64,000 nt of DNA from Elusimicrobiota bacterium (GCA_012517285.1 JAAYVG010000014.1:26040-90039); one strand, 5' to 3'; counted from the first letter of the stretch, positions 29,130 through 39,420 are shown. The notes: generated by a model not told the origin, from the sequence alone. Numbers and translations: made by a program.

Positions 29130-30020
29130 ATGAAAATACAACAAAATAAAAATAATTTTTTAATTGATAATAATGTTTCGCTTGAAAAAGCGAAGTTTGT
29201 GATAATTCCAGTTCCATATGAACAAACAACATCCTATGGAAAGGGCACAAAAAATGGGCCATCAGAAATAATCAAGGCATCACCTCAGATAGAACTCTGG
29301 GATGAGGAGCTGAAGTGTGATACATATAAAGTAGGGATATTCACCGCTGATGATTTTATATATGTATCAAGTGAAAAAGAATTCTTTTCTAATATAGAAA
29401 AATATGTTGACCATATTATTAATTCATATTCAGCATTTCCTGTTTTTATAGGTGGCGAACACAGTATAACTCAGGGACTTATTCCACCTTTTCAAAAAAG
29501 GTATAAAAATCTTTCAGTGCTTCATTTTGATGCCCATGCAGATCTGAGAAAGGAGTATGAAGGATCAAAACATAGTCATGCATCCGCACTCTATCCTGCA
29601 GCAGTAAGCGGTGCAAAGATTGTTCAGATAGGAATAAGAAGCGTTGCAAGCGATGAAAGATATATGACAGAGCGACCAAATGTTAAAACCCTTCTTATGA
29701 ATGAAAATCTTGATATTAAAAAATTAAAAAGAAAGGTCATAGATGAGCTGAGTGAGAATGTTTATATGACCATTGATGTTGATGGATTTGACCCATCTGT
29801 TATGCCTGCTACAGGAACCCCACAGCCGGGCGGTTTTATGTGGTATGATGCACTTGATGTATTCAGTGAGGTTATATGTAAAAAAAATGTAGTTGGTATT
29901 GATGTAGTTGAAACAAGCCCTGTTAAAGGATTTCATATAACTGAGTTCAATGCAGCAAAGCTTATATACAGACTTATTGGATACATATCAAAAAAGAGGA
30001 AATATTTTAGTCATTGGTAA
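29130..30020 (+). CDS. speB: Agmatinase (ureohydrolase family)
   Basis: 'FIGGEHSITQGL', 'LHFDAHADLRKEYEGSKHSHA', 'YMTIDVDGFDPSVMPATGTPQPGG'; ATG at 29130 avoids overlap (track start 29076). Confidence 0.92.
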   Translation: MKIQQNKNNFLIDNNVSLEKAKFVIIPVPYEQTTSYGKGTKNGPSEIIKASPQIELWDEELKCDTYKVGIFTADDFIYVSSEKEFFSNIEKYVDHIINSYSAFPVFIGGEHSITQGLIPPFQKRYKNLSVLHFDAHADLRKEYEGSKHSHASALYPAAVSGAKIVQIGIRSVASDERYMTERPNVKTLLMNENLDIKKLKRKVIDELSENVYMTIDVDGFDPSVMPATGTPQPGGFMWYDALDVFSEVICKKNVVGIDVVETSPVKGFHITEFNAAKLIYRLIGYISKKRKYFSHW

Positions 30021-30236
30021 ATAGGTTTTACTGAAAAAGTCTAACGGTGGAGATTTAGGACAATAAAAAAAGGCTAAGATTAAGATTGATGTTAAGAAGA
30101 AAACAAAATAGCGATCAGTGCCTGCCTACGCTGAAGTAGCTTCGGCAGACAGGCCTGACCATTCTTTCCTAAAAAACTAAACAACTATATGACCAGATAA
30201 CTTTTTCATCTCTCCCTAATTTGCTATTATATTTTT

Positions 30237-33023
30237 ATGAAAAAAACTGCTATATTTCTTATATTTTGTTTATTTTTTTGTTTTAATTCTCTCTATTCCG
30301 GGGGATTTAATGTTTATAAACTTAACAAAAGCAAAACTGATAAAACCAACCAGATAATAGTAAAATTTAAAAAAACTAATCTTCAAAATGCTTCTAATAT
30401 GAGCATAAAATTACAGAGTTTATCAGTTAAAACAGGTTATAAGATGAGCTTTAAAAGGATGATGACTGGTGGGGCTTCGGTGATAAAGCTTGACTCATAT
30501 AAAACCTATGATGAGATAAATGATATTATAAATGATCTAAAAAAGGATAATGATATAGAATATGCTGAGCCAGATAGAAAGGCTTATATACTTGATACAA
30601 ATCCCAACGACACTTATTATAATAGCCATCAATGGCATTATAAGGGACCTTCTGATGGAGAGATTGCTGGTTTAAACCTCCCAAAGGCATGGGATATAAC
30701 AACGGGTGCTTCCTCTACTGTTGTTGCAGTTTTGGACACTGGGATATTAACTCACAGGGATTTATCAGAATCAAGGATTTTGCAGGGTTATGATATGATA
30801 TCAGATCCCGATGCAGCAGGGGATAATAACGGGAGGGATAATAATCCTACCGATGAGGGTGACTGGTGTGATTCTGAGGACAGCAGCTGGCACGGACTTC
30901 ATGTTACAGGCACCATATCAGCATATACAGACAATGGAGTTGGTATGGCTGGTGTTGATTGGAATAATAGTATACTTCCTGTAAGGGTGCTGGGTAAGTG
31001 TGGTGGATATGATAGCGATATAATTGATGCCATAGAGTGGGCATCTGGTGGGACTGTTAGTGGGGTTCCAGATAATACCAATCCTGCTCGTGTAATAAAC
31101 ATGAGCCTCGGTGGAAGTGGAAGTTGTATTACACCATTACAAAATGCAATAACCAATGCTGTATCAAGAGGGGTTGCTGTTGTTGTGGCTGCCGGAAACG
31201 ATGGTGGGGGCGTATCAAATCACTGGCCAGCAAATTGTGATGGAGTTCTAACAGTTTCAGCCCTAAACAATGATGGTGGGCTTGCTTGGTACAGTAATTA
31301 TGGTAGCAATGTCTTTATATCTGCCCCCGGTGGTGGAGGTGGTGATGGAGATTCTTCCGAACCAAAGGATTGGATATGGTCTTTATGGAACAATGGTAAA
31401 ACTGTAAAAACTGATGATAGTTATGTTGGAAAGGTTGGGACAAGCATGGCAGCACCTCATATAAGCGGGTTGATATCGCTTATGTTGGGTTTAAAACCAC
31501 AGTTAACTCTTGATGAGATAAAATATGATCTCAGGAAAACCGCAAGGCCTTTTGTAGATTTAAGCTGTAACACATCTATATGTGGTGCAGGTATGGCTGA
31601 TGCATATGGGGCTATTGATAACCTTGTAGTATCAATAACATCATCCACACCAAACTCGGCAATAAATAATAATACAACTGAACTCTCTATATGGGGAAAG
31701 GGTTTTATCCATGGAGCAACAGTAAAATTAACGAGAGAAGGGTATAATGATATAAATTGTCAGAACATAAATGTTATAAACCTAAATAATATATCTTGTG
31801 ATATGCCACTTACTGGTGCTTTCAGTGGTAAAAGGGATCTCGTATTGATAAATGGTGATGGGAGTACAGCTACGCTGACCGATGGATTTGAGGTGATAAA
31901 CGATACACTCTCTGTTTCATCGCTTGATCCAACATCGGGTTCTAATAATTCTACTGTTTCAATAAAGGTATATGGAAGTGGATTTTTGAAATCAGCAACA
32001 TCAAGATTATCAAAAATAGGGTTTAGCGATATATTGTGTGCTACATCGGTTTTAAGCTCAACTGCTGCTGTTTGTTCTGCTGATCTTAATGGCGCATGGG
32101 AAGGTAAGAGAGATTTTATTATTGATAATGGAATTTCAAATTTTTCAAAAACAGATGCTTTTACAATAAATTCTTCGGCACTTAATGTTAACAGTATTAA
32201 TCCTGTTTCTGGTTATAACAATAATTCAAACATTGAAATAAATGTGTATGGCTCAGGTTTTAAAAGTTCAACATCTTTAAAGCTTTCAAAAACATCATTT
32301 TCTGATATAACCCCGACTTCCTTTGAGGTTAAGACATCAACCTATATACACTCTTTTTTCAATATATTAAACTCACCAGCTGGTAAAAGGGATTTGTGTG
32401 TAAAAAATTCTGATAGTACATATTGTAAACAGGATTTGTTTAATATATTAGATATTCAGGGTTTTCCATATATATACTCAATATCACCGACATCATCTCT
32501 TAATAATATAAATCCTTCTGTGTTTATATACGGTGATAATTTTATAAACGGTTTTACGATAAAATTAAAAAGGAGTAATTATTCTGATATAAGCGTAAGT
32601 GATTTTGAAATACTTTCATCCACCGCTATAAAGGCAGTGTTTCCTCTAAAAGATCTTCCCTATGGTCAGTTTGATATAGAGATAACAAATCCTAATGGGA
32701 ACTCTGCTTTATATAAAAGTTTTTCACTTCTCGGAACAGAATCAAATGTAAAAATTTATAACTCAGTATTGAATATGAACAGTGGTGATAATATTGATAT
32801 AGTTTATAACCTGAACACTCCATCAAAATCAACTGTTAAGGTCTATGATAATATGGGAAGGTTTATAAAAACGATCTATGAAGGGCTCGGTAATAAGGGA
32901 TTGAATGAGATAAAATGGGATGGAAGAAACAGCAGTGGCTCTAAAGTATCAAATGGTATATATATAATAATGATAGAAACACCTTCGTATAAGGAATATA
33001 AAAGGGTTGTTGTTATAAAATGA
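30237..33023 (+). CDS. Secreted subtilisin-like S8 protease with TIG/IPT-like repeats and a C-terminal FlgD-like/sorting-type domain
   Basis: 'VVAVLDTGI', 'SWHGLHVTGTI', 'GTSMAAPHISG' catalytic motifs; repeated 'NNSTVSIKVYGSGF' units; C-terminus 'STVKVYDNMGRFIKTIYEG...NEIKWDGRNSSGSKVSNGIYIIMIE'. Confidence 0.93.
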   Translation: MKKTAIFLIFCLFFCFNSLYSGGFNVYKLNKSKTDKTNQIIVKFKKTNLQNASNMSIKLQSLSVKTGYKMSFKRMMTGGASVIKLDSYKTYDEINDIINDLKKDNDIEYAEPDRKAYILDTNPNDTYYNSHQWHYKGPSDGEIAGLNLPKAWDITTGASSTVVAVLDTGILTHRDLSESRILQGYDMISDPDAAGDNNGRDNNPTDEGDWCDSEDSSWHGLHVTGTISAYTDNGVGMAGVDWNNSILPVRVLGKCGGYDSDIIDAIEWASGGTVSGVPDNTNPARVINMSLGGSGSCITPLQNAITNAVSRGVAVVVAAGNDGGGVSNHWPANCDGVLTVSALNNDGGLAWYSNYGSNVFISAPGGGGGDGDSSEPKDWIWSLWNNGKTVKTDDSYVGKVGTSMAAPHISGLISLMLGLKPQLTLDEIKYDLRKTARPFVDLSCNTSICGAGMADAYGAIDNLVVSITSSTPNSAINNNTTELSIWGKGFIHGATVKLTREGYNDINCQNINVINLNNISCDMPLTGAFSGKRDLVLINGDGSTATLTDGFEVINDTLSVSSLDPTSGSNNSTVSIKVYGSGFLKSATSRLSKIGFSDILCATSVLSSTAAVCSADLNGAWEGKRDFIIDNGISNFSKTDAFTINSSALNVNSINPVSGYNNNSNIEINVYGSGFKSSTSLKLSKTSFSDITPTSFEVKTSTYIHSFFNILNSPAGKRDLCVKNSDSTYCKQDLFNILDIQGFPYIYSISPTSSLNNINPSVFIYGDNFINGFTIKLKRSNYSDISVSDFEILSSTAIKAVFPLKDLPYGQFDIEITNPNGNSALYKSFSLLGTESNVKIYNSVLNMNSGDNIDIVYNLNTPSKSTVKVYDNMGRFIKTIYEGLGNKGLNEIKWDGRNSSGSKVSNGIYIIMIETPSYKEYKRVVVIK

Positions 33024-34039
33024 AACTAAAAATATTATTTTTTGCGATTGATATTATATGCTGTATTAGTTATCTTAGTGCGACAAACTCTAACCTATCC
33101 ATTTTTTATTACACACCTCAGGCAGATGTCTTTTCAGCTGGGGAACTTGAAACAGTAAGCTTTAATGAATTGGAAAGAGGAGCTTCTAACCCATCGTTTC
33201 TTGGCAATTTGAAAAAGCATTCTATCTCTGCTTCAATGTGGAAGGATTACTACGGCAGTGGATACTATGGTTTTGTTTCAGGGACATACAGATTAAACGC
33301 AGAAACAGGAGTGAATATATCATATCTTGGATATAACAGTTCAAGCGAGGATGTGTATTATATGGATAATACATCCGAGAGTATTGTTTATGAAAAGGAT
33401 AGTATGTTTTCAGCCTCAATCGGTAGAAAACTTAGCGATTTTGTTTTTTTAGGTACAAAACTTAAATATATTAAAAGTACGCTTGCAGAAAAATATGATG
33501 CCTCGTCTTTTACATTTGATATAGATAGCTTTATTAAATTGAAATATGGTATTGTTTTTTCAGCAGGTGTTAGAAATATTGTTGGAGATCTTAAATATGA
33601 CAGAGAGAAAGAAAATCTACCACTCTTCTATCATTTTGAAGTTACAAAACTGTTTCAAACAAATTTTATTGATATCAGAACAGGTATTGGTTTAAAAAAA
33701 ACTGATGATTACGATTCAAGGTCTTTGGGACTTTCTTTAAAATTTTTAAGGTTTCCACTGACAATAAATGGTGGATATATATCAGATGATAATGATGATT
33801 CATTTTCTACAGGACTTGGGCTTGTCGTAAATAGTTTGAGTATTGATTATGGCATAAGGTTTGGCAAATTTTTTGACAACTATATGCAGAGGTTTTCTCT
33901 CTCATATTTTTTTGATATTGATAATGAAAAGAAGATAGAAAAAAATACAATCAAAAGAGAAAATAGTAATAAGATAAAAGAAAAGAAAAAGGACGATAAA
34001 AAAAATCCTCAAAAGACAAATAATATAATAGTTATTTAG
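33020..34039 (+). CDS. PorV/UPF0164-like outer-membrane barrel protein
   Basis: 'GELETVSFNELERGASNPSFLGNLKKHSISASMWKDYYGSGYYGFVSGTYRL' followed by a barrel-like pattern; overlaps the protease stop. Confidence 0.6.
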   Translation: MKLKILFFAIDIICCISYLSATNSNLSIFYYTPQADVFSAGELETVSFNELERGASNPSFLGNLKKHSISASMWKDYYGSGYYGFVSGTYRLNAETGVNISYLGYNSSSEDVYYMDNTSESIVYEKDSMFSASIGRKLSDFVFLGTKLKYIKSTLAEKYDASSFTFDIDSFIKLKYGIVFSAGVRNIVGDLKYDREKENLPLFYHFEVTKLFQTNFIDIRTGIGLKKTDDYDSRSLGLSLKFLRFPLTINGGYISDDNDDSFSTGLGLVVNSLSIDYGIRFGKFFDNYMQRFSLSYFFDIDNEKKIEKNTIKRENSNKIKEKKKDDKKNPQKTNNIIVI

Positions 34040-34080
34040 GATTCGCTGGGAAACTCTAACGGTTTGAGTTTTAAACAGTA

Positions 34081-34341
34081 AAACCTCTGTCCAACTTCGT
34101 AGGTTGGACAGGTAACTCCATTTACAAATTTTCATCCAACTTCGTAAGTTAGATAGGTTATTCTCACTTTTTTAGGTTCATCTTCTGCCTACGCTGAAGT
34201 AGCTTCGGCAGACAGGCCTGCCTACGCTGAAACAGCTTCGGCAGACAGGCCTGCCTACGCCCAAGCGGCTTCGCCATGCTGGTTGTATTGGATAACTTTA
34301 TCCACATGCCTAAAAAGTCCAATATGTTATGGACCCTTACA
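34081..34341. repeat. Composite dispersed repeat, copy 1
   Basis: ACCTCTGTCCAACTTCGTAGGTTGGACAGG...GGACCCTTACA; near-identical to 44007-44234 apart from one extra 33-bp CTGCCTACGCTGAA..GCTTCGGCAGACAGGC unit. Confidence 0.9.
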
Positions 34342-34402
34342 AACACTTGACATTACATTTTTTTTTTTTTCTACAATTTAATAAGATATATAGGAGGAGA
34401 GA

Positions 34403-35545
34403 ATGAAAGGGATTAATAAAATAAAAATAGTTATTGTAGGATTATTTGTCATGCTTCCAAGTCTCTGTCTTTTTTCAGAGGATGCCTTGTTTGACTTTGA
34501 TGGAAAAGATTTAAAGGGACAGTCAAATTCTATCTCTTTAGTTAATGAAAAACTGCCTGCTTCTCCAAAACCTTCAAAGAAAGAGAAAAGGTTACCTGAT
34601 GTTACCCTTAGAATATTAGATGAAAATGGACAACTGAGTGTTCTAAAACCAACCTCAACATATATTGATGAAAATGGAAATAGAACTAATTATTATGAAA
34701 TTCAACCTAATTGGGCTGCAGAATGGTATGTATGGTGCTCTGGTAATGGTGAGTGGACGGCAAAGAAAACATACAGTTATTGTCATGACAAATATGGAGG
34801 TCATTATCATTATTTTCCACCAGCACCTTTACTTAAATATGCAGGGTTTTTTGAAACATCACAATGGCCATCGATAGAAGATTTTCATGAGACTCAAAGC
34901 CCAATATATTTTCCAACAATGGAAGGGAATAATAAACGATACTATTATTATATATGGTATCCTGAATTTGCATTAAAGGTTACAGACTGGCTTGAGAGTT
35001 ATGGGGTCTGTAATGGAATGATTACTAGTGTGATGTCAGTTAAGATTCCCGGGGACCTTGAAGAATTAGGTCCTGGTAATTATTATGTTTTAGTTGGCAC
35101 AACAACTTCTCACCCATACAATCATTATCTTCAGTCTGATGTAATAGATAAAATGAAAAAAATAGCCGAGGATTTTCATAAGGAGTATCCCAAAAAGGCT
35201 TCATTAAAATATAATGATTTTAGTTTACCCTGGGGAGGATTATTTGATATTGGTCCTGAGGGTGGTTGTACATATGATTATGATGGTGATGGTGTGGCTA
35301 ATGAACCATGCCGATTTTGGTCAAAGCCCCATTCAACACATCGCTATGGTTATAATGCTGATGTTTCATATTGGTTAGCTGACTGGGCATGGATTCCAAA
35401 TGACCCAGCAATGTACCAAGCATTGGAAAAAATATTCAAAAACAATGGAGCAAGGGTATTGCGTGAAGATAAGAAAAAACATTGGCATTTAGATTTTACA
35501 CCAAAATCAAGCAAATATTATGAAGAAGAATTAAAATGTTATTAA
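34403..35545 (+). CDS. Putative secreted LAS-type metallopeptidase-like protein
   Basis: Signal peptide-like start; 'SKPHSTHRYGYNADVSY' plus 'HWHLDF' resembles the SxHxxGxAxD...HxH zinc motif of M15/M74 peptidases. Confidence 0.5.
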   Translation: MKGINKIKIVIVGLFVMLPSLCLFSEDALFDFDGKDLKGQSNSISLVNEKLPASPKPSKKEKRLPDVTLRILDENGQLSVLKPTSTYIDENGNRTNYYEIQPNWAAEWYVWCSGNGEWTAKKTYSYCHDKYGGHYHYFPPAPLLKYAGFFETSQWPSIEDFHETQSPIYFPTMEGNNKRYYYYIWYPEFALKVTDWLESYGVCNGMITSVMSVKIPGDLEELGPGNYYVLVGTTTSHPYNHYLQSDVIDKMKKIAEDFHKEYPKKASLKYNDFSLPWGGLFDIGPEGGCTYDYDGDGVANEPCRFWSKPHSTHRYGYNADVSYWLADWAWIPNDPAMYQALEKIFKNNGARVLREDKKKHWHLDFTPKSSKYYEEELKCY

Positions 35546-36276
35546 ACATTAAAATAATAATATTTTTTTTAATCTTTCAGCCTTTTTTATTTACTCAAGA
35601 GGAGGAAATAATTTATCCGTCTACACCCGAGATTATCAATTCTATAAAAGACAATGAAAATGAAGTTGTTATGGTACCATCTTATCTCAAGACTGTAGAA
35701 ACATCAAAATTTACATCAAAATTTATAGTAATAAATGAAGAGGATAAAGACAAAAGGCAGATTATGGTTAATTCTTATTCAATTATTGTTTCATCATATA
35801 TTTATCAACTTGTAAAGGACTATAATCCCAATTTTCAACTCTGGAAGGCTGAAGATCTTATGCCTCGCATATTTTATCGTTATGATTTTAGTTTCGGAGA
35901 AAGTCCACAGGCATTATTTATCGATTTTAATGGAGATCTTATTCGTGATGTAATATTATGGGGATATGATGATAAGAATTGGCTTATTTTATCACTTATT
36001 TCTAAAAAGACAAGTGACATACCACATGATTTTATATATGAAATAAGCACACGAGCAAAATGGCCTTCTCATAAGAAGGAAGATTTAAAAGAAGGAGTTT
36101 GTATTAGTTTAAGTTTAATTAAACCTTCAGACAAAATACAGGGGATTGAGGGAAAAGAAGATGAAGAAGTAGAATTTAAAAATTATGCCTTTGAAACTGG
36201 CTGTGAAGATAGTCCTGTTTCCTTAATACATTACTATAAAGATGGTAAATGGCATATATATAATAGAGGTGATTAA
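35536..36276 (+). CDS. Uncharacterised secreted protein (246 aa)
   Basis: Signal peptide-like N-terminus; coupled to the upstream ORF by overlap. Confidence 0.5.
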   Translation: MLLNIKIIIFFLIFQPFLFTQEEEIIYPSTPEIINSIKDNENEVVMVPSYLKTVETSKFTSKFIVINEEDKDKRQIMVNSYSIIVSSYIYQLVKDYNPNFQLWKAEDLMPRIFYRYDFSFGESPQALFIDFNGDLIRDVILWGYDDKNWLILSLISKKTSDIPHDFIYEISTRAKWPSHKKEDLKEGVCISLSLIKPSDKIQGIEGKEDEEVEFKNYAFETGCEDSPVSLIHYYKDGKWHIYNRGD

Positions 36277-36711
36277 TATATTTGGTTCTGATTTCAATCT
36301 CTAATTATTGATTTTATTATATCTATTCTTAAAAGAAAAGTTTGCGCATTGGATAAAAAATAATACTGACTCACGACTTCCGCATTTTTTCAACAAAATA
36401 AGGTATGTATAATTTTTTTTCTCAATGATAGAGTTTGGGTCATTCGTAAATAATGTGGGATTTACCAATGAAAGTAGGATGTTAGTTGTTTAGTTATCTG
36501 GTTATCTGGTTATTTAGGAAGAAGGATCATCAGGATGAAGACGGATAAATTGGTTATTTAGTCATTTAGTTATCTAGTTATTTAGGGAACACTGAAATCC
36601 AACCGATCTTATATAATTCCCGACTTTCACATTTTTTAAGTTAAAAAAACTTTTCTTATAGAGGATTTTTAAAATAGGGTTCGCTGGAAAACTCTAAGGG
36701 TTTGCTAAAAC

Positions 36712-36866
36712 CTCTGTCCAACTTCGTAAGTTGGACAGATAACTCCATTTACAAATTTTCATCCAACTTCGTAGGTTGGAGAGGTTGTAAACGCTTTTAT
36801 TTAATACCTCATAAATTTCAGGCTCATCTTCTGCCTACGCCGAAGTAGCTTCGGCAGACGGTCCTG
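36712..36866. repeat. Composite dispersed repeat, divergent/partial copy 2
   Basis: AAAACCTCTGTCCAACTTCGTAAGTTGGACAGATAACTCCATTTACAAATTTTCATCCAACTTCG..., then TCATCTTCTGCCTACGCCGAAGTAGCTTCGGCAGAC. Confidence 0.8.
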
Positions 36867-36908
36867 CCTGGCTGTCTGCCGAATGGTAGGTATTGGATAA
36901 TCTGGCCA

Positions 36909-36945
36909 TTGACAAAGGAGATTTTTTTTAATATCTTATTGATAT
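36909..36945 (+). promoter_or_regulatory. Promoter of the radical SAM gene, sharing a module with the fur promoter
   Basis: TTGACA-17-TATCTT; TTGACAAAGGAGATTTTTTTTAATAT is shared exactly with 38591 onward. Confidence 0.65.
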
Positions 36946-36955
36946 AGGAGGTCGT

Positions 36956-37750
36956 ATGGAATTTGAATATTGTTACGGTCCTGTCGGTTCTTGGCGGCTG
37001 GGAGTTTCACTGGGGGTGGATCCTGTTTCAAGACCTGAGAAAATATGCGATTTCAACTGTGTTTACTGCCAGATCGGATCGGTCGTTCCCCTGCCGCCTT
37101 CAAGAAAAAATTACATATCTTCGCGATCGCTTTCCGCTGAGCTTGAAAAAATGAAAGCACCCGCGGACTATGTTACTTTTTCAGGTCGAGGTGAGCCGAC
37201 GATGGCGTCTAACCTGCCGGGGTTGCTATCGGCTGCAAGAAAAAAAAGATCAGAAAAAATGGCAATAATAACAAATTCCTCCCTTCTCGCGGATAAGAAA
37301 GTAAGAGATCAGATTTGTTCTTTTGACATGGTGATCGCCAAGCTGGACGCTCCTAAAGAGGAACTCTTCCGTGAAATAAATAGACCTCATCCATCCATTT
37401 CTTTTGATGAAATGGTAAAGGGGCTTATTATTTTTTCTGGGATGTACCGACAGGGACGCCTGGCCATTCAGACCATGTTTATCGAAGAAAACAGGAACTG
37501 TGTCGAAGAGATGTGTTCTCTTTATGCGAAAATAAATCCAGAAGAAGTTCAGTTAAATACTCCGACAAGACCCTGTGGAAGAAAACCCCTCGATCAGGCA
37601 GATATGTCTAAAATAACCTCATGCGTAAAAAACTGTCTTGAGGGGCTGGGTAAGGGCGATATAAAGGTGATAAGCGTTTATGAGGAAAAGCGTCCCCATG
37701 TCATTCCTCTAAGCGCTGATTCCACTCTCAAGAGACGGGGAAAAATATGA
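36956..37750 (+). CDS. Radical SAM protein
   Basis: 'CDFNCVYCQIG' CxxxCxxC cluster motif; 'YVTFSGRGEPTM'; AGGAGG upstream. Confidence 0.88.
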   Translation: MEFEYCYGPVGSWRLGVSLGVDPVSRPEKICDFNCVYCQIGSVVPLPPSRKNYISSRSLSAELEKMKAPADYVTFSGRGEPTMASNLPGLLSAARKKRSEKMAIITNSSLLADKKVRDQICSFDMVIAKLDAPKEELFREINRPHPSISFDEMVKGLIIFSGMYRQGRLAIQTMFIEENRNCVEEMCSLYAKINPEEVQLNTPTRPCGRKPLDQADMSKITSCVKNCLEGLGKGDIKVISVYEEKRPHVIPLSADSTLKRRGKI

Positions 37751-37886
37751 AAAGAAAGTTGCCCCTAATCATTGCACCGGGACTGATGCTACCATGTTTC
37801 TTGCCGTCCGATGGGGTCGCGATTTCATTAAAACCGGCTGCGGCAGTTCAATAAAATTGCCTCAAGCCGCAGGGAAAGGAGGATAA

Positions 37887-38564
37887 ATGCGTTCTTTCAG
37901 GGTCAGGGCTTTCGTAAGCCTTTTTCTTTTATTTTGTTCTTTCTCACTTCTTGTCAGTGGACTGGTGCTTTACGTCGCTCCCCACGGCCGCGACGCTTAC
38001 TGGACCGACTGGCATCTGGCTGGCATGAACAAGGATCAGTGGCTGGCCGTTCATCTTTTCACAGGTTTTTCCTTTATTGTAATATCCTTTTGGCACGCGT
38101 TGAAAAATATGCCCCAGCTTCTCATGTATTTTTTTCGAAAAGAAGGCGGGAAGTCCGTTTTCTTCTCCCTCGAGCTGGCGGCCGCCGTGATATTGCTGAT
38201 TATCCTGTGCGCCGGATCCGTGTTTCGCCCGTTTCCTTTTTCTGCAATATTAGATTTTGGTGGAAAGATGCAGGAAAGCTGGGTCAGGGAAGACGACAGG
38301 GCTCCTTTCCCACACGCCGAACTTTTAAATCTGCGTCAGCTGGCCAAAAAATTGGAAGTGGATTTCATGTCAGTGGAAAAAAACGCTTTGGCGGCGGACA
38401 TAAATATGGATCCCGGAAAAACTCTTAAGGAGAATTCTTTAGCGGCAGGGATGTCTCCTGCCCAATTTTATGAAAAAATTTTCAATTCCAAATTAAAAGA
38501 AAAAGGCAAAGCCTCCGGCAATGAGGGTAACGCAAAAGGGGTTGGCCGGAAAACGGTTAATTAG
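37887..38564 (+). CDS. DUF4405-like integral membrane protein
   Basis: Several TM helices; 'DWHLAGMNKDQWLAVHLFTGFSFIVISFWHALKN' resembles DUF4405/cytochrome b-like proteins. Confidence 0.6.
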   Translation: MRSFRVRAFVSLFLLFCSFSLLVSGLVLYVAPHGRDAYWTDWHLAGMNKDQWLAVHLFTGFSFIVISFWHALKNMPQLLMYFFRKEGGKSVFFSLELAAAVILLIILCAGSVFRPFPFSAILDFGGKMQESWVREDDRAPFPHAELLNLRQLAKKLEVDFMSVEKNALAADINMDPGKTLKENSLAAGMSPAQFYEKIFNSKLKEKGKASGNEGNAKGVGRKTVN

Positions 38565-38590
38565 GTTTGCTGGGGAGATAATTCTGGACC

Positions 38591-38639
38591 TTGACAAAGG
38601 AGATTTTTTTTAATATACTATTGATAATGAATATCAATA
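38591..38639 (+). promoter_or_regulatory. Promoter plus Fur-box-like palindrome upstream of the Fur-family gene
   Basis: TTGACA-17-TATACT; then TATTGATA-ATGAA-TATCAATA perfect 8-bp arms (38619-38639). Confidence 0.75.
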
Positions 38640-38647
38640 AGAGGTTT

Positions 38648-39136
38648 ATGTGCGAAAAGTTCAACTGCTGCACAGAGAAGCGACTGAGGGAATGTTTTGG
38701 GCATGCTGGTGGCAGGCTTACTGGTCCAAGGCGAGCTATGGTCGATTTTTTTCACATGGAGAAAGGCCATTTTACCGCTGAAGAAGTATTTGAAAAACTT
38801 TCTGAGAAATATCCGGGAATAGGTGTAGCCACCGTTTACAGGACTCTGTCTGCAATGGCGGACTTCGGCATACTGAAGAGATTTGATTTCGGTAAAGGGA
38901 AAGTCAAGTATGAGCTTTCGGATGGACATGAAGGAGTCAGGCATCATCATCATCTGGTTTGTTCCGCTTGTGGAAAGATATTGGAATACGACGATTTTAT
39001 GGACGAAGAAAAAGCTTTTTTCAATAAAATAAAAAAAACTCTTTCAACCAGATATAATTTTCTGATAAAAGGGCATTCGCTGCATTTTTACGGTTTCTGC
39101 CAGAAGTGCCAAAAAGAATATGAGAAGGCAAAATAA
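38648..39136 (+). CDS. Fur-family metalloregulator
   Basis: 'LTGPRRAMVDFFHMEKGHFTAEEVFEKLSEKYPGIGVATVYRTLSAMADFGIL', 'HHHHLVCSACGKILEYDD', 'CQKC'; ATG at 38648 follows AAGAGG (track start 38591 lies on the -35 box). Confidence 0.92.
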   Translation: MCEKFNCCTEKRLRECFGHAGGRLTGPRRAMVDFFHMEKGHFTAEEVFEKLSEKYPGIGVATVYRTLSAMADFGILKRFDFGKGKVKYELSDGHEGVRHHHHLVCSACGKILEYDDFMDEEKAFFNKIKKTLSTRYNFLIKGHSLHFYGFCQKCQKEYEKAK

Positions 39137-39221
39137 CATTGTGGGTGGTATCAGCGTCTGCGTTTTTTATTAAAAGGAGGAGAGTTATGTCTTTCATAAA
39201 TAAGCAAGCTGCGGAGGCGAG

Positions 39222-39419
39222 ATGAACGGGGGAAGAAACATGGGCTCGGCGGGATTTTGCGTCTGTTATAAATGCGGATACAGGGAAAATCACAGGCAGG
39301 GAGAACGGTGCAGGGATAAAATTTGCCCTCACTGCGGTATAGCTTTAGTAAGGGAAGGAGGCTACCATTATAATATCATAATGGAAGCCAAAAAAAAAGG
39401 AAAAGAAAAAGGAGGATAG
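39222..39419 (+). CDS. Small zinc-ribbon protein (65 aa)
   Basis: 'CYKCGY...CRDKICPHCGIALVREGGYH' four-Cys ribbon. Confidence 0.7.
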   Translation: MNGGRNMGSAGFCVCYKCGYRENHRQGERCRDKICPHCGIALVREGGYHYNIIMEAKKKGKEKGG

Positions 39420-39420
39420 T

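Noticed and set aside
34665-34877. 70-aa ORF nested in the LAS-like peptidase gene
   Set aside because: Out-of-frame overlap without motif support
37934-38428. 164-aa ORF overlapping the DUF4405-like gene in another frame
   Set aside because: Arg/Ser-rich out-of-frame product typical of GC-richer DNA; the 37887-38564 frame has coherent TM helices
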